Positions 24,155 through 33,627 of a stretch of DNA of 64,000 bases are shown here, one piece after another; positions within the stretch are counted from its first letter, which is position 1, and each line of letters opens with the position of its first letter. Source of the stretch: Acidimicrobiia bacterium. GTDB taxonomy: Bacteria; Actinomycetota; Acidimicrobiia; Acidimicrobiales; Aldehydirespiratoraceae. The DNA is taken from NCBI GenBank assembly GCA_022820805.1, contig JAJEEV010000037.1, positions 1-64,000 on the forward strand. Reading direction: 5' to 3'. The translations under genes were made by a program, and so were the position numbers. The notes beneath the pieces were generated by a model. It saw only the letters and a list, made by a program, of their open reading frames with translations. It was not told where the DNA came from and searched no databases.

Positions 24155-25390
24155 TCAGTCGGTGAGCTCGAGCATGCGAAGAGCGTTGCCCCGAACGATC
24201 TTGTAGACGGTGTCGTCGTCGAGGCCGGCGAACATCTCGGTGGCTACCTGCAGCGTGTTGGGCCACGTCGAGTCGGTGTGGGGGTAGTCGGTCTCGAAGG
24301 TGACGTTGTCCACGCCCACCTCGTCGAGGCTGGCCAGGCCGTGGCGGTCGCTGAAGAAGCACCCGAACCCGTGGCGGTACCAGTACGTCGACGGGGGCTC
24401 GGGCACCAGCCGCTTGGTGTCGGCCCAGGCCCGGTGCTCCTCCCAGACGGTGTCGGCCCGCTCGAGGATGTAGGGCAGCCAGCCGATCTGGCCCTCGCTG
24501 TAGGCGATCTTCAGGTTCGGGTGTCGGGGCAGGATGCCCGAGAACAGCCAGTCCGACAGCGAGGCCATGGCGTTGTTGAAGCTGAGCGTGGCCGCCACCC
24601 CGGTTGGTGCGTCGGCCGAGGTGATCGGCATCTGCGAGCTCGACCCGATGTGCATGCAGATCACGGTGCCGGTCTCCTCGCAGGCGACGATGAACGGCTC
24701 GTAGAAGCCGCTGTGGATCGACGGCAGGCCCAGCTTGGGCGGGATCTCGCTGAAGCACACCGCCCGGCAGCCCCGCTCGGCGTTGCGGCGCACCTCGGCC
24801 GCGGCCAGCTCGGCGTCCCACAGCGGGATGATGATGAGCGGCACCAGGACCCCCTCGCTCTGGGCGCACCACTCCTCGACCATCCAGTCGTTGTAGGCGT
24901 GGATGCAGGCCAGGGCGAGCTCGCGGTCCTTGGCCTCGTAGAACGTCTGGCCGCAGAAGCGGGGGAAGGTCGGGAAGCTGAGGGACAGGTCCACGTGGTT
25001 GGCCAGCATGTCGGCCGCCCGGGCCTTGGGCTCGTAGCAGCCGGGGCGCATCTCGTCGTAGGTGATCGGCGAGAGCGTCATGTCGTCGCGGTCGAAGCCG
25101 ACCGCGGCCACGTGACGCTTGTGGGGGTACATGCCGTCCTCGTAGAACCAGATGTCGCACCAGTCGCCCGAGCCGTCGGCCGGGTCGAGGTCGTAGCTGT
25201 AGGTGGTGCCGGCCGAGTAGTTCAGCCCGCCGAGGCGCCGACGCTCGATCCTCGGGCCGGCGTCGCGGTGCTTGGCCGGCAGCCACCGCTGCCAGACGTG
25301 GGGCGGCTCCACCACATGGTCGTCGACGCTGACGATCATCGGGATCCGGGACACGGCGGAGTCCGGGACCTGGGTCTCGCCGGCCGCCAT
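24155..25390 (-). CDS. Amidohydrolase-2 family metal-dependent hydrolase/decarboxylase
   Basis: The 411-residue TIM-barrel protein has an N-terminal SVDDHVVEPPHVWQ motif, a central CMHIGSSSQ, and a late FETDYPHTDS metal-site motif. This is the pattern of actinobacterial proteins related to aminocarboxymuconate semialdehyde decarboxylase. The ATG at 25390 overlaps the osmC stop (ATGA), so the two genes are coupled. It is a distant relative of the protein at 35456-36547. The substrate is unknown. Confidence 0.82.
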   Translation of the reverse strand: MAAGETQVPDSAVSRIPMIVSVDDHVVEPPHVWQRWLPAKHRDAGPRIERRRLGGLNYSAGTTYSYDLDPADGSGDWCDIWFYEDGMYPHKRHVAAVGFDRDDMTLSPITYDEMRPGCYEPKARAADMLANHVDLSLSFPTFPRFCGQTFYEAKDRELALACIHAYNDWMVEEWCAQSEGVLVPLIIIPLWDAELAAAEVRRNAERGCRAVCFSEIPPKLGLPSIHSGFYEPFIVACEETGTVICMHIGSSSQMPITSADAPTGVAATLSFNNAMASLSDWLFSGILPRHPNLKIAYSEGQIGWLPYILERADTVWEEHRAWADTKRLVPEPPSTYWYRHGFGCFFSDRHGLASLDEVGVDNVTFETDYPHTDSTWPNTLQVATEMFAGLDDDTVYKIVRGNALRMLELTD

Positions 25391-25833
25391 CAGCCCGCGA
25401 ACACCGTCTCGGTGGTGAAAGTGAGTCCCCGCTCCAGGGTCTTGTGCACCGGGCAGCGGCGGGCGATGTCGCCGAGCCGGGCCCGCTGCTCGTCGTCGAA
25501 GGCGCCCTCGATGAAGATCTGGCTGCGGACCCGGTCGATGTAGCCCGACGACTCGGACTCGCAGTCGTCGCAGTCGTTGGAGTGCACCCGGTCGTGGGTG
25601 TAGCTGGCCGAGACCGAATGCAGCTCCCAGCCCTTGCGCCGGCAGTACATCGACACCGTGATGCAGGTGCATGCGGCCACCGACGACAGCAGCAGCTCGT
25701 AGGGGTTGGGGCCGGTGTCGGCCCCGCCCACCTCGGTCGGCTCGTCGGCGTGCCAGAGGTGAGAACCGGACCTGAGTTCCACCGAGAACTCCGCACCCGG
25801 CTCGATCTTGACATCCGCGGTGATGGTGGTCAT
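25390..25833 (-). CDS. OsmC-family peroxiredoxin-like protein
   Basis: The 147-residue protein has the two redox-active cysteine regions of OsmC/Ohr proteins, SSVAACTCITVSMY and IARRCPVHKTL, and the GPNPYELLL motif. Such proteins reduce organic hydroperoxides with thiol cofactors. Extra cysteines in CDDCES are unusual. TAGCCT (25840-25845 on this strand) lies 6 bases before the ATG, so the mRNA is probably leaderless. Confidence 0.88.
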   Translation of the reverse strand: MTTITADVKIEPGAEFSVELRSGSHLWHADEPTEVGGADTGPNPYELLLSSVAACTCITVSMYCRRKGWELHSVSASYTHDRVHSNDCDDCESESSGYIDRVRSQIFIEGAFDDEQRARLGDIARRCPVHKTLERGLTFTTETVFAG

Positions 25834-25875
25834 GGCATCAGGCTAAAGGGCCATGCGCAGGGCCATACTGAGCGA
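25834..25875. promoter_or_regulatory. Divergent leaderless promoters (osmC and enoyl-CoA hydratase)
   Basis: The 42-base gap has TAGCCT facing osmC (6 bases from its ATG) and CATACT facing the hydratase (25864-25869, 6 bases from the ATG at 25876). There is no room for leaders or Shine-Dalgarno sites. Confidence 0.5.
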
Positions 25876-26649
25876 ATGCCGGCGGCAACATACGAGCGCG
25901 ACGGGCACGTCGCCACCATCACCTACAACCGCCCCGAGGCCCTCAACGCGGTCAACGGGGACATGCGCCGGGCCCTCGACGAGGCCTGGGCGGCGTTCCG
26001 GTCCGACACCGATGCCTGGGTGGCGATCGTCACCGGCGCGGGCCGGGCCTTCTGCGCGGGCGCCGACCTGAAGGACTCCGAGGGCTCGACGGGGGACTGG
26101 CCCGGTTCGTTCTGGGAGTGGCCCACCATCACCACCTTCGAGTCGGGCATGGAGATCTGGAAGCCGACCATCGCCGCGGTCAACGGTCCGTGCATCGGCT
26201 ACGGCCTGACCGCGGTGCTGGCCTGCGACTTCGTGCTGGCCAGCGAGCGGGCCACCTTCGCGTACCCGGAGGTACGCATCGGCGTGCCCACGATCGTCGG
26301 TGCGCTGCGCCTGCCCGACCGGGTCGCCTGGCCCGACGCTCTCGAGCTGCTCCTGACCGGGGAGACCATCGACGCCGCCCGGGCCTCCGAGACCGGTCTG
26401 GCCTGGAAGGTCATCCCCCACGACGATCTCATAGCCGAGGCCCGCACCCTCGCCGGCCGCCTGTGCGCGGGAGCGCCCCTGGCCGTGAGAGCCACCAACG
26501 AGATGGCCCGCCGGGGCCGCACCATGGGATGGACCGAGGCGGTGCGGATGGGGGAGACGATGCGCCGCGTCGCGTCCAACACTGCCGACGCGGCCGAGGG
26601 AATAGCCGCCTGGCAGGAAGGCCGCCCCCCGGACTGGCAAGCCCGCTGA
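25876..26649 (+). CDS. Enoyl-CoA hydratase/isomerase (crotonase) family protein
   Basis: The 257-residue protein has the crotonase oxyanion-hole motifs AFCAGADLK and AAVNGPCIGYGL and the usual C-terminal helices. It should act on a CoA thioester, by hydration, isomerisation or hydrolysis. The first catalytic Glu of classic hydratases is at the PCIGYGLTAVLACD region where no Glu is visible, so the reaction may differ. It stands alone and is followed by a composite repeat. Confidence 0.88.
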   Translation: MPAATYERDGHVATITYNRPEALNAVNGDMRRALDEAWAAFRSDTDAWVAIVTGAGRAFCAGADLKDSEGSTGDWPGSFWEWPTITTFESGMEIWKPTIAAVNGPCIGYGLTAVLACDFVLASERATFAYPEVRIGVPTIVGALRLPDRVAWPDALELLLTGETIDAARASETGLAWKVIPHDDLIAEARTLAGRLCAGAPLAVRATNEMARRGRTMGWTEAVRMGETMRRVASNTADAAEGIAAWQEGRPPDWQAR

Positions 26650-26830
26650 GTCGCTGCGAGGGGTCAACGAGCGCGATCCGCGAGGCCGGCGGGTGGCGGC
26701 GAGGGGTCAACGAGCGCAACCCACCAGGCCGGCGGGTGGCGGCGAGTCAGATGACCGACGAATAGGGCGAAGCCCGTGTCGGTCATCTCGGCTCGACGAC
26801 CGGACCCGCCGGCCGGGGGAAAAGGACCGC
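26650..26830 (-). repeat. Composite palindromic repeat, copy W
   Basis: The region has two tandem copies of a unit GGGGTCAACGAGCGC...AGGCCGGCGGGTGGCGGCGAG and then the family A hairpin at 26749-26788: AGATGACCGAC and GTCGGTCATCT pair around a GGGCGAAGCCC core. The same hairpin occurs, in reverse orientation, at 52922-52963 and 56599-56640, and as a half copy at 46141-46173. Confidence 0.8.
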
Positions 26831-26854
26831 TGGGCGGTCCAGCGCCCGCGACTG

Positions 26855-28018
26855 CTAGCTCTTGGCCTGGGTGTGCATGTCCTGGATGAGCAGGGCCATG
26901 TCGCCCGCATGCGGGATCAGCTCGAGCCGAGCGTCGACCTCCGGCGGCGGGTAGATGCCGGGATCCTCCAGGATCTCGTCGAGGATGTAGGGCGTGGAGG
27001 CTGCGTTCGGGCTGCCGTAGTAGGTCCAGTTGGTCAGCGTGGCCCCGTTCTCGGCGTCGGTCAGGAAGTTGATCATGGCGTGCGCCGAGCAGATGTTGTC
27101 GGCGTTGTGGGGGATGGCCATGTTGTCGACCCAGCGGACCCCTCCCTCGACGGGGATGGTGTAGGTGTAGTCGTCGTAGGCGTCGGCCTCGAAGAACGAC
27201 AGGAAGAACCCGCCGCTCCAGCCGTGGGCCACGTCCACCTCTCCGTTGACCAGGTCGTCGCCGAAGGTGACCGAGTCGTACTTGAGCAACCGGTCGTTGG
27301 TGGCCCTCAGCAGCTCGCCGGCCTCGCGGACGGCGTCCTCGTTCTGGTTGTTGATCACGTCCTCGATGCTGTAGCCCAGGTACTTGAGCGCGGCCGACAC
27401 CGTCTCGGGGGCGTCGTCGAGCATCGAGATGCTGCCGGGGACCAGCGCGGCGGTGCCCGGATCGAAGATCACCGCCCAGGTGGACTCGCCGCCCAGCAGG
27501 TCGAGCACCTCGTAGGACATGCCGATGCCGGTGGTGCCCCACTGGTAGGCGACGCTGTACTTGTGCTCGGGGTCGAACGGCGGGTTGTCGAACTCGGAGC
27601 CGATGTTGGCCGAGTTGGGTATGGCGTCGAAGTTCAGCTCGAGCAGCAGCCCGTCCCGGCGCATCGTGTCGACCATGTAGTCCGAGGGCACCACCAGGTC
27701 GTAGATGGCTGCGCCCGACTCGACCTTGCTGAGCATCTCCTCGTTGGACTCGTAGGTCGTGTACTCGACGTTGATGCCGGTCTCGGCCTCGAACGCGGTG
27801 AGCAGCTCCTCGTCGATGTACTCGGCCCAGTTGTAGAAGGCCAGGTCGCCGTCGGTCTGGCCCGGCTCGCAGTCGGCGGCCGACGCGGCGTCTCCGTCCC
27901 CGCCGCTGCAGGCCGCGGCCAGCAGGCCGGCGGCACCGACGAGCGCCGCGGCCAGCAGGAGCCTGCCGCGGCCGTTGCCGGGGCGCCGGTCCGGCAGCTT
28001 AGGTACAAGTGCAGTCAT
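26855..28018 (-). CDS. potD: Spermidine/putrescine ABC transporter substrate-binding lipoprotein
   Basis: The 387-residue precursor has a lipobox LLAAACSGG with Cys37, then a PotD-type binding protein that begins LAFYNWAEYIDEELL, the typical polyamine-binding start. It is the last gene of potA-potB-potC-potD. AGGAGGGA lies 8 bases before the ATG at 28018. A 15-bp palindrome upstream may form a small hairpin that separates its expression level from the permease genes. Confidence 0.93.
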   Translation of the reverse strand: MTALVPKLPDRRPGNGRGRLLLAAALVGAAGLLAAACSGGDGDAASAADCEPGQTDGDLAFYNWAEYIDEELLTAFEAETGINVEYTTYESNEEMLSKVESGAAIYDLVVPSDYMVDTMRRDGLLLELNFDAIPNSANIGSEFDNPPFDPEHKYSVAYQWGTTGIGMSYEVLDLLGGESTWAVIFDPGTAALVPGSISMLDDAPETVSAALKYLGYSIEDVINNQNEDAVREAGELLRATNDRLLKYDSVTFGDDLVNGEVDVAHGWSGGFFLSFFEADAYDDYTYTIPVEGGVRWVDNMAIPHNADNICSAHAMINFLTDAENGATLTNWTYYGSPNAASTPYILDEILEDPGIYPPPEVDARLELIPHAGDMALLIQDMHTQAKS

Positions 28019-28036
28019 GGTCTGGTCCCTCCTTGC

Positions 28037-28051
28037 GTTCGTTCAACGAAC
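28037..28051. promoter_or_regulatory. 15-bp palindrome before potD
   Basis: GTTCGTTCAACGAAC is a perfect inverted repeat in the 40-base gap between potC and potD. In RNA it can form a 5-bp stem with a TTCAA-type loop. It could stabilise the potD message or bind a regulator. Confidence 0.4.
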
Positions 28052-28058
28052 CACAGAA

Positions 28059-28916
28059 CTATAGGACTTGGGTCTGCTGCGATGCGCTGGCTCGGCGCCG
28101 CTGCAGCGCCAGCGAGCCGAGTACCAGCGCAATCGACGCGGCGAGCATCAGCGTGGAGATGGCGTTCAGCTCGGGTGTGACGCCCCGGCGGATGCTGCTG
28201 AACACGTAGACCGGCAGGGTCGTGGAGCCCGGCCCGGACACGAAGGCGGATATCACGACATCGTCGAGCGACAGGGTCAGCGCCAGCAGCCCCCCGGCCG
28301 CGATGCCGGGCATGATCAGTGGCAGGGTGACCCTCCTGAAGGTCTCCCACGCCGACGCGTACAGGTCGCGTGCTGCCTCCTCCAGCGTCCGGTCGAACTG
28401 GTCGAGCCTGGCCCGCACCACCACGCACACGAACGAGATGTTGAACGCGATGTGGGAGAGGGCGACGGTGGAGATGCCGAGAGTGAGGCGCGGACCGAAC
28501 GAGTCGATCAGCTTGAACGCCTCCGCGAAGAACACCAGCAGCATCACCGCCATGGTGATGTCGGGGATCACGATGGGCAGGTACACCGTGCCGTCGAGGG
28601 TGCGGCGGCCCCGGAACCGGTAGCGGTCCAGCGCCAGCGCCACCGCCGTGCCCAGCACCACCGAGACCACGGTGGAGACGAAGGCCACGATGAGCGACAC
28701 CCGCACCGCCGAGATGATCACCTCGTTGCTGAGCGCCTCGCCGTACCACCCCAGCGAGAAGCCCCCCCAGATGTTCACCCGGGACGACGAGTTGAACGAG
28801 AACACCACCAGCACGACGATGGGCACGTACAGGAAGGCGAAGACCACCCACGCCCAGGCGGCCAGCCAGCGGCGGGTTCGCCGTCCCAGCCCGACTTCCA
28901 CGACACCGGCCATCAC
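28059..28916 (-). CDS. potC: Polyamine ABC transporter permease PotC
   Basis: The 285-residue protein has six predicted membrane helices and the EAA loop EEAARDLYASAWETFRRVTLPLIMPG that contacts the ATPase. Its length and context fit PotC. Its start overlaps the end of potB (ATGA). Confidence 0.92.
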   Translation of the reverse strand: MMAGVVEVGLGRRTRRWLAAWAWVVFAFLYVPIVVLVVFSFNSSSRVNIWGGFSLGWYGEALSNEVIISAVRVSLIVAFVSTVVSVVLGTAVALALDRYRFRGRRTLDGTVYLPIVIPDITMAVMLLVFFAEAFKLIDSFGPRLTLGISTVALSHIAFNISFVCVVVRARLDQFDRTLEEAARDLYASAWETFRRVTLPLIMPGIAAGGLLALTLSLDDVVISAFVSGPGSTTLPVYVFSSIRRGVTPELNAISTLMLAASIALVLGSLALQRRRASASQQTQVL

Positions 28917-29878
28917 ACGGCCGCCGTCACGGGCTCGGCCTCATCGGCGGCGCGACCCCGTCTTCGAGCCCGGCGCCGGTCACCGCCCTCCGCGCCGCTG
29001 CCGGAGCGCTGGTTTAGCGCCACCGCGATCAGCATGGCCGCGATGAGCAGCACGCTCAGCGCCGCTCCCAGCGGCCAGTTGCGGGCGTCGCGGAACTGGC
29101 GCGCGATGTAGGAGCCGATGAGCAGCGTCTTGGCGCCGCCCAGGATGTCGGGGACCACATAGGACCCGAAGCTGGGCACGAACACCAGCACCGATCCGGC
29201 CACGATCCCCGACTTGGTGAGGGGCAGCGTGACCTTCCAGAACGCCTTCGAGCCGCCGGCGTACAGGTCACGGGCCGCCTCGGTGAGGCTCCAGTCCATC
29301 CTCTCGAGCGCCACGTACAGGGGCAGCACCATGAGGGTGAGGAAGCTGTAGACCATCCCGATCGTGACCGCGGTCGGGGTGAACAGGATCCGGAAGGTTC
29401 CGAATCCCAGGCTCTCGCTGAGCGCCGAGGCGGGGCCGTTGGACCCGAGCAGGAAGCGGATGGCGAAGACCCGCACCAGCCCGTTGGTCCAGAACGGGAT
29501 CATCACCAGGACCAGCAGGATGGCCCGCACGTGGCGGGGCCGGGTCGCCAGGTAGTAGGCGAAGGGGTAGCCGACCGCGAGGCACAGCGCGGTGGTGAGC
29601 GTGGCCAGCCACGCCGACCGCCCGATGATTCCCAGGATGATGTCGTCACCGATGGCCTCGTAGGACTCGACGTTCCAGCCGCTCAGCGACGTCCGGCCGG
29701 TGGAGGTGCGGGTGGCGAAGGAATAGACCGAGATCAGGGCGAGCGGGACGACGAAGAAGATCAGAAGGTAGAGGGCTCCCGGTGAGGCCAGCAGCATCCC
29801 CTGGCGCCGCTTCGCCTGGGCGGCCGCCGCCTCCCCGGACGACCCGGTGCCGGCTCGGGGCCGGCGGGCCGGCTGCAT
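28913..29878 (-). CDS. potB: Polyamine ABC transporter permease PotB
   Basis: The 321-residue permease has a cytoplasmic extension of about 27 residues, six helices, and the EAA loop TEAARDLYAGGSKAFWKVTLPL. A short charged Arg-rich segment ends the protein. It begins 2 bases after potA and overlaps potC, so the four genes form one operon. Confidence 0.92.
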   Translation of the reverse strand: MQPARRPRAGTGSSGEAAAAQAKRRQGMLLASPGALYLLIFFVVPLALISVYSFATRTSTGRTSLSGWNVESYEAIGDDIILGIIGRSAWLATLTTALCLAVGYPFAYYLATRPRHVRAILLVLVMIPFWTNGLVRVFAIRFLLGSNGPASALSESLGFGTFRILFTPTAVTIGMVYSFLTLMVLPLYVALERMDWSLTEAARDLYAGGSKAFWKVTLPLTKSGIVAGSVLVFVPSFGSYVVPDILGGAKTLLIGSYIARQFRDARNWPLGAALSVLLIAAMLIAVALNQRSGSGAEGGDRRRARRRGRAADEAEPVTAAV

Positions 29879-29880
29879 CG

Positions 29881-30948
29881 TCAGTCCGCGACCACGGTCG
29901 CGGCGCCCCGGTCCCAGCTGACGGTCACCGCGTCGCCGGCTGCGAACGGCTGGCCGACCTCGCCCTCGCTGCGCACCTCGACCGACATCGAGCCGACCGC
30001 CACCTCGTACACCACCGCATGGCCGAGGTAGGTGATGTCGCGCACCTCGCCGTCGAGGCTGTGACCGTCGGCGGAGGCCGTGCCCCGCGGTTGCAGGCGG
30101 GTCCGCTCCGGGCGAAGGCTGACCGCCACCTCGGATCCGGCCGGCACCGACGTCTCGGCCTCGATGCGGGCTCCGCTGCTGAGACGAACCGCCCCTGACG
30201 AGTCCACGGTGGCCTCCAGGAGGTTGGTCCGGCCGATGAAGTCGGCCACGAAGCGGCTGGCCGGCCGCTCGTAGATCTCCCGGGGGGTACCGACCTGCAG
30301 GAGGCGACCCTCCGACATCACCCCGATCCGCTCGCTCATGGCGAGGGCCTCCTCCTGGTCGTGGGTGACGAACACGAAGGTGATGCCGACGGTGCGCTGA
30401 AGCGCCTTGAGTTCCTGCTGCATCTCCTGGCGCAGCTTCAGGTCGAGCGCCCCCAGCGGCTCGTCGAGCAGCAGCACCTTAGGCTGGTTGACCAGGGCCC
30501 GGGCCAGCGCCACCCGCTGCTGCTGGCCGCCCGAGAGCTGGTCGGGCCTGCGCTCCTCCATGCCGGCCAGGCGCACCATCGCAATGGCCTCGGCCACCCG
30601 CTGCGACAGCTCGGGATCCTTGACCCTGCGCATCCGCAGCCCGAACTCGATGTTCTGGCGGACGGTCATGTGGGGGAACAGGGCGTACGCCTGGAACACG
30701 GTGTTGACCGGTCTGCGGTCGGGAGGCGCCATCCCGACCTCCTCGCCGAAGATCCGCAGGCTCCCGGTGGTGGGCAGGTCCAGGCCGGCGATCATGCGCA
30801 GCGTGGTGGTCTTGCCGCAGCCCGAGGGCCCCAGCAGGGCGAAGAACTCCCCGTCGTCGATGGCGAGGTCGACGTTGTCCACCGCGACCACGTCGTCGAA
30901 GCGCTTGGTGACACCATCGATCTCGACGGCCGCTACCGGTTCGGTCAT
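29881..30948 (-). CDS. potA: Polyamine ABC transporter ATPase PotA
   Basis: The 355-residue ATPase has Walker [15 protein letters not shown] (38-51), Q-loop, signature [15 protein letters not shown], Walker [13 protein letters not shown] and switch His in VTHDQEE. A C-terminal TOBE domain is present (about 280-350). It energises polyamine uptake through PotBC. GGGAGGG lies close upstream of the ATG. Confidence 0.94.
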   Translation of the reverse strand: MTEPVAAVEIDGVTKRFDDVVAVDNVDLAIDDGEFFALLGPSGCGKTTTLRMIAGLDLPTTGSLRIFGEEVGMAPPDRRPVNTVFQAYALFPHMTVRQNIEFGLRMRRVKDPELSQRVAEAIAMVRLAGMEERRPDQLSGGQQQRVALARALVNQPKVLLLDEPLGALDLKLRQEMQQELKALQRTVGITFVFVTHDQEEALAMSERIGVMSEGRLLQVGTPREIYERPASRFVADFIGRTNLLEATVDSSGAVRLSSGARIEAETSVPAGSEVAVSLRPERTRLQPRGTASADGHSLDGEVRDITYLGHAVVYEVAVGSMSVEVRSEGEVGQPFAAGDAVTVSWDRGAATVVAD

Positions 30949-30968
30949 GGCGCCCTCCCAGTGAGCGA

Positions 30969-30974
30969 ATTATG
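30969..30974 (-). promoter_or_regulatory. -10 box of the pot operon
   Basis: CATAAT on this strand sits 20 bases before the potA ATG, with a Shine-Dalgarno between. The 42-base gap to the upstream same-strand gene suggests a separate promoter for potABCD. Confidence 0.4.
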
Positions 30975-30990
30975 CCGCATGGCGCCGGGC

Positions 30991-33627
30991 TCAGCAGGCG
31001 ACGAGTCGGGCGATCACGTCTCCCAGCAGGCTGGAGGCGCCGAAGCGGAGTCTCTCCGGTGCCAGCCACTCAGTGCCCAGAACCGAGCGCACGATGTCGA
31101 CGTATTCGAGGGCGTCGGCCGCGGTGCGCACCCCGCCGGCCACCTTGATCCCAACCGGGCGGCCTCCGGCGGCGTGATGCTCGGCCACGGCGCCGGCCAT
31201 GGCGGCCACGGCTAGCGGCGAGGCGCCCGCGGAGCCCTTGCCGGTCGAGGTCTTGACCATGTCGGCTCCGGCGTCGATGGCCAGCCTGGTGGCCTCGGCG
31301 ATCGCCGCGGCCGAGCCGAGCTCGCAGACCTCCAGGATCACCTTGAAGTGGGCCGCGCCCGCGGCCTGCCGCAGCGCTCGCAGCTCCTCGGCGGCCACGT
31401 CGTGACAGCCCGAGAGGAACGCGGCGCGGTTGAGCACGGTGTCGATCTCGGTGGCGCCGGCAGCCACCGCGGCAGAGACCTCGGCCAACTTGACCTCCAG
31501 CGGTGACAGGCCGCTGGGAAAGGCCCCGGCCACGCTGGCCACCGCCACCGGCGTGCCTGCCAGCAGCTCGGCGGCCAGGCCCGCCAGCGACGGGTAGACG
31601 CACACCGCGGCCACCGGGCCGACGGTCGGGTCGGCGGGGTCGGGGCGCAGCGCCGCCGAGCACAGCGCCCGGACACGTCCCGGCGTGTCGTCGCCCTCGA
31701 GGGTGGTCAGGTCGGTGCAGCGCACCACCAGGCGCAGGTCGTCGGCACGGGTCTCGCCGTCTCGGTCGTCGGTCCGGCCCATGTCCGCAGGATCGTCCGG
31801 TCCCGTGCCGGCCGCCATGGCCCGTTCCGACTCGTGCCGCTCGGGATCGGCCACATGCCGGACGGCCGCGTCCAGAACCGACGCCATCGTGCTGCGGGCT
31901 CCGGACCGGGCCGAGCGCAGCCACTCGCCGTCGCCTTCGCTGTCGCCGGGCGGGGCCACGACCGCCTCTCCGTAGACCTTCATCTTCGGCTCGGTGCCGC
32001 TCGGCCGGACGATCACCCTCGCCCCGCTCCCGTCGAGCTCGAGCACCACAGCATCCGCGGGCGGCAGCCCGGAACCGGCGGCTGCGAGGTCATGGACCGC
32101 GGTCACCGCCGCGCCGGCCAGCGCGTTCGGCGGAGCGGCCCGCAGCGCCTCCATCGCGCTCCTCATCGGCTGCTGGCGGCCGGATGCCGACTCGAAGCGG
32201 ATCGACCGCTGGCCGCTGGCGTGGGCCCCGTGGCGGCGGTGGAGGTCGTCGAGGAGGTCGCCCAGACCCAGTCCCCGGCTCTTGAGGCCGGCGACGAGTT
32301 CGGCCATCACCAGCGCCGCGCCGATGCCGTCCTTGTCCCTCACCACCTCGCCCACCGCGTAGCCGAGGGCCTCCTCGTACCCGAGCAACAGCTCGTGGCT
32401 GGCCGCCCGCTGCGAATGGGACTGCATGATCCACTTGAAGCCGGTGAGCGTCTCGGCCCAATCAGCACCGTGATGGGTCGCGATGCGCCGCAGCAGGCGC
32501 GAGGACACCACGGTGTTGACCACGAGCCGACGCCGGGTGCCGTCTTCAGCCCGGTGTCGGCTGAGCAGGTGCTCGGCCAGCAGGCAGCCGGTCTCGTCGC
32601 CGGTCAGCAGCCGCCACCGCCCGCCGGCGGGCACCGCCACCGCCAGCCGGTCGGCGTCGGGGTCGTTGGCCAGAGCCACGTCCGCTCCGGTCCTGGCCGC
32701 CAGCTCCAGCAGCGGATCGAGGACGCCGGTCTCCTCGGGGTTGGGGAACGGGGCGGTGGGGAAGTCGGGGTCGGGCTCGGCCTGGCCTGCCACCACTGCG
32801 GGCGGGTCGAAGCCGGCGCGCGACAGGGCCTGCAGGAACGTGGCCCCGCCCACGCCGTGAAGCGGTGTGTAGGCCAGTCGCAGGGCTCTCGGGCCCTGCG
32901 ACTCCAGCAGTCCCACCACGGCTTCCAGGTACTCCTCCATCAGGTCGTGGCCCGCGATCGTGACGAGCGGGTCGTCCTCGGATGCCAGATCGGATGGGGC
33001 CAGCGGCGCGGTGTGGTCGATGATCTCGCCGATCTCCGCGTCGACCGGGGCGGCCAGCTGCTGGCCACCCCGCCAGTAGACCTTGTAGCCGTTGTCGGAG
33101 CGCGGGTTGTGGCTGGCGGTGACCATCACGCCCGCTGACGCGTCGAGGTGCCTCACCGCGAAGGCCAGCACAGGGGTGGGAACCGGTCCGGGCAGCACTG
33201 TCACCGGTATCCGGCGAGCGGCCAGCACCCGCGCGGTGTCGGTGGCGAAGAGGTCGCTCCTATGGCGGGCGTCGTATCCGACCACCACCCGGGGCTGCTC
33301 GTCGCGCTCGGAGAGCACCCGCTCGGCCAGCGCGGCGGCCACCATCCGCACCAGCACCCGGTTCATGCGGAGCGGCCCCGCACCCATCGGGCCCCGCATG
33401 CCCGCGGTCCCGAAGGTGAGCCGTCCCGCGAACCGGTGCTCGAGATCGACTGCATCGCCGCACAGCAGTGCCTCCAGCTCTGCTGCGGTGTCGGGGTCGG
33501 GGTCGGCGGTCAGCCACTGCTCGGCCCGCCGCCGAGTCCGGGCCACGGCCCCGCTCGGCTCCCCGCGTGTCCCTGGCACTTGCGCCGCCTGCTCGCTCGG
33601 CCTGTCGGGCCGGGCGCTCGATGTCAC
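30991..33627 (-). CDS. Fusion of phosphopentomutase/phosphoglucomutase and deoxyribose-phosphate aldolase
   Basis: The 878-residue protein joins two enzymes. Residues about 30-580 are an alpha-D-phosphohexomutase of the PGM2 type, with phosphoserine motif VTASHNP (Ser172), Mg loop DPDADR and the late RPSGTEPK phosphate loop. Residues about 635-878 are a DeoC aldolase with Schiff-base Lys in FKVILEVCEL and the VKTSTGKG lysine. Together they could turn deoxyribose 1-phosphate into the 5-phosphate and then into acetaldehyde plus glyceraldehyde 3-phosphate, ending nucleoside breakdown. The GTG start overlaps the GntR gene stop (GTGA). A stand-alone DeoC is about 220-260 residues. Confidence 0.88.
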   Translation of the reverse strand: MTSSARPDRPSEQAAQVPGTRGEPSGAVARTRRRAEQWLTADPDPDTAAELEALLCGDAVDLEHRFAGRLTFGTAGMRGPMGAGPLRMNRVLVRMVAAALAERVLSERDEQPRVVVGYDARHRSDLFATDTARVLAARRIPVTVLPGPVPTPVLAFAVRHLDASAGVMVTASHNPRSDNGYKVYWRGGQQLAAPVDAEIGEIIDHTAPLAPSDLASEDDPLVTIAGHDLMEEYLEAVVGLLESQGPRALRLAYTPLHGVGGATFLQALSRAGFDPPAVVAGQAEPDPDFPTAPFPNPEETGVLDPLLELAARTGADVALANDPDADRLAVAVPAGGRWRLLTGDETGCLLAEHLLSRHRAEDGTRRRLVVNTVVSSRLLRRIATHHGADWAETLTGFKWIMQSHSQRAASHELLLGYEEALGYAVGEVVRDKDGIGAALVMAELVAGLKSRGLGLGDLLDDLHRRHGAHASGQRSIRFESASGRQQPMRSAMEALRAAPPNALAGAAVTAVHDLAAAGSGLPPADAVVLELDGSGARVIVRPSGTEPKMKVYGEAVVAPPGDSEGDGEWLRSARSGARSTMASVLDAAVRHVADPERHESERAMAAGTGPDDPADMGRTDDRDGETRADDLRLVVRCTDLTTLEGDDTPGRVRALCSAALRPDPADPTVGPVAAVCVYPSLAGLAAELLAGTPVAVASVAGAFPSGLSPLEVKLAEVSAAVAAGATEIDTVLNRAAFLSGCHDVAAEELRALRQAAGAAHFKVILEVCELGSAAAIAEATRLAIDAGADMVKTSTGKGSAGASPLAVAAMAGAVAEHHAAGGRPVGIKVAGGVRTAADALEYVDIVRSVLGTEWLAPERLRFGASSLLGDVIARLVAC

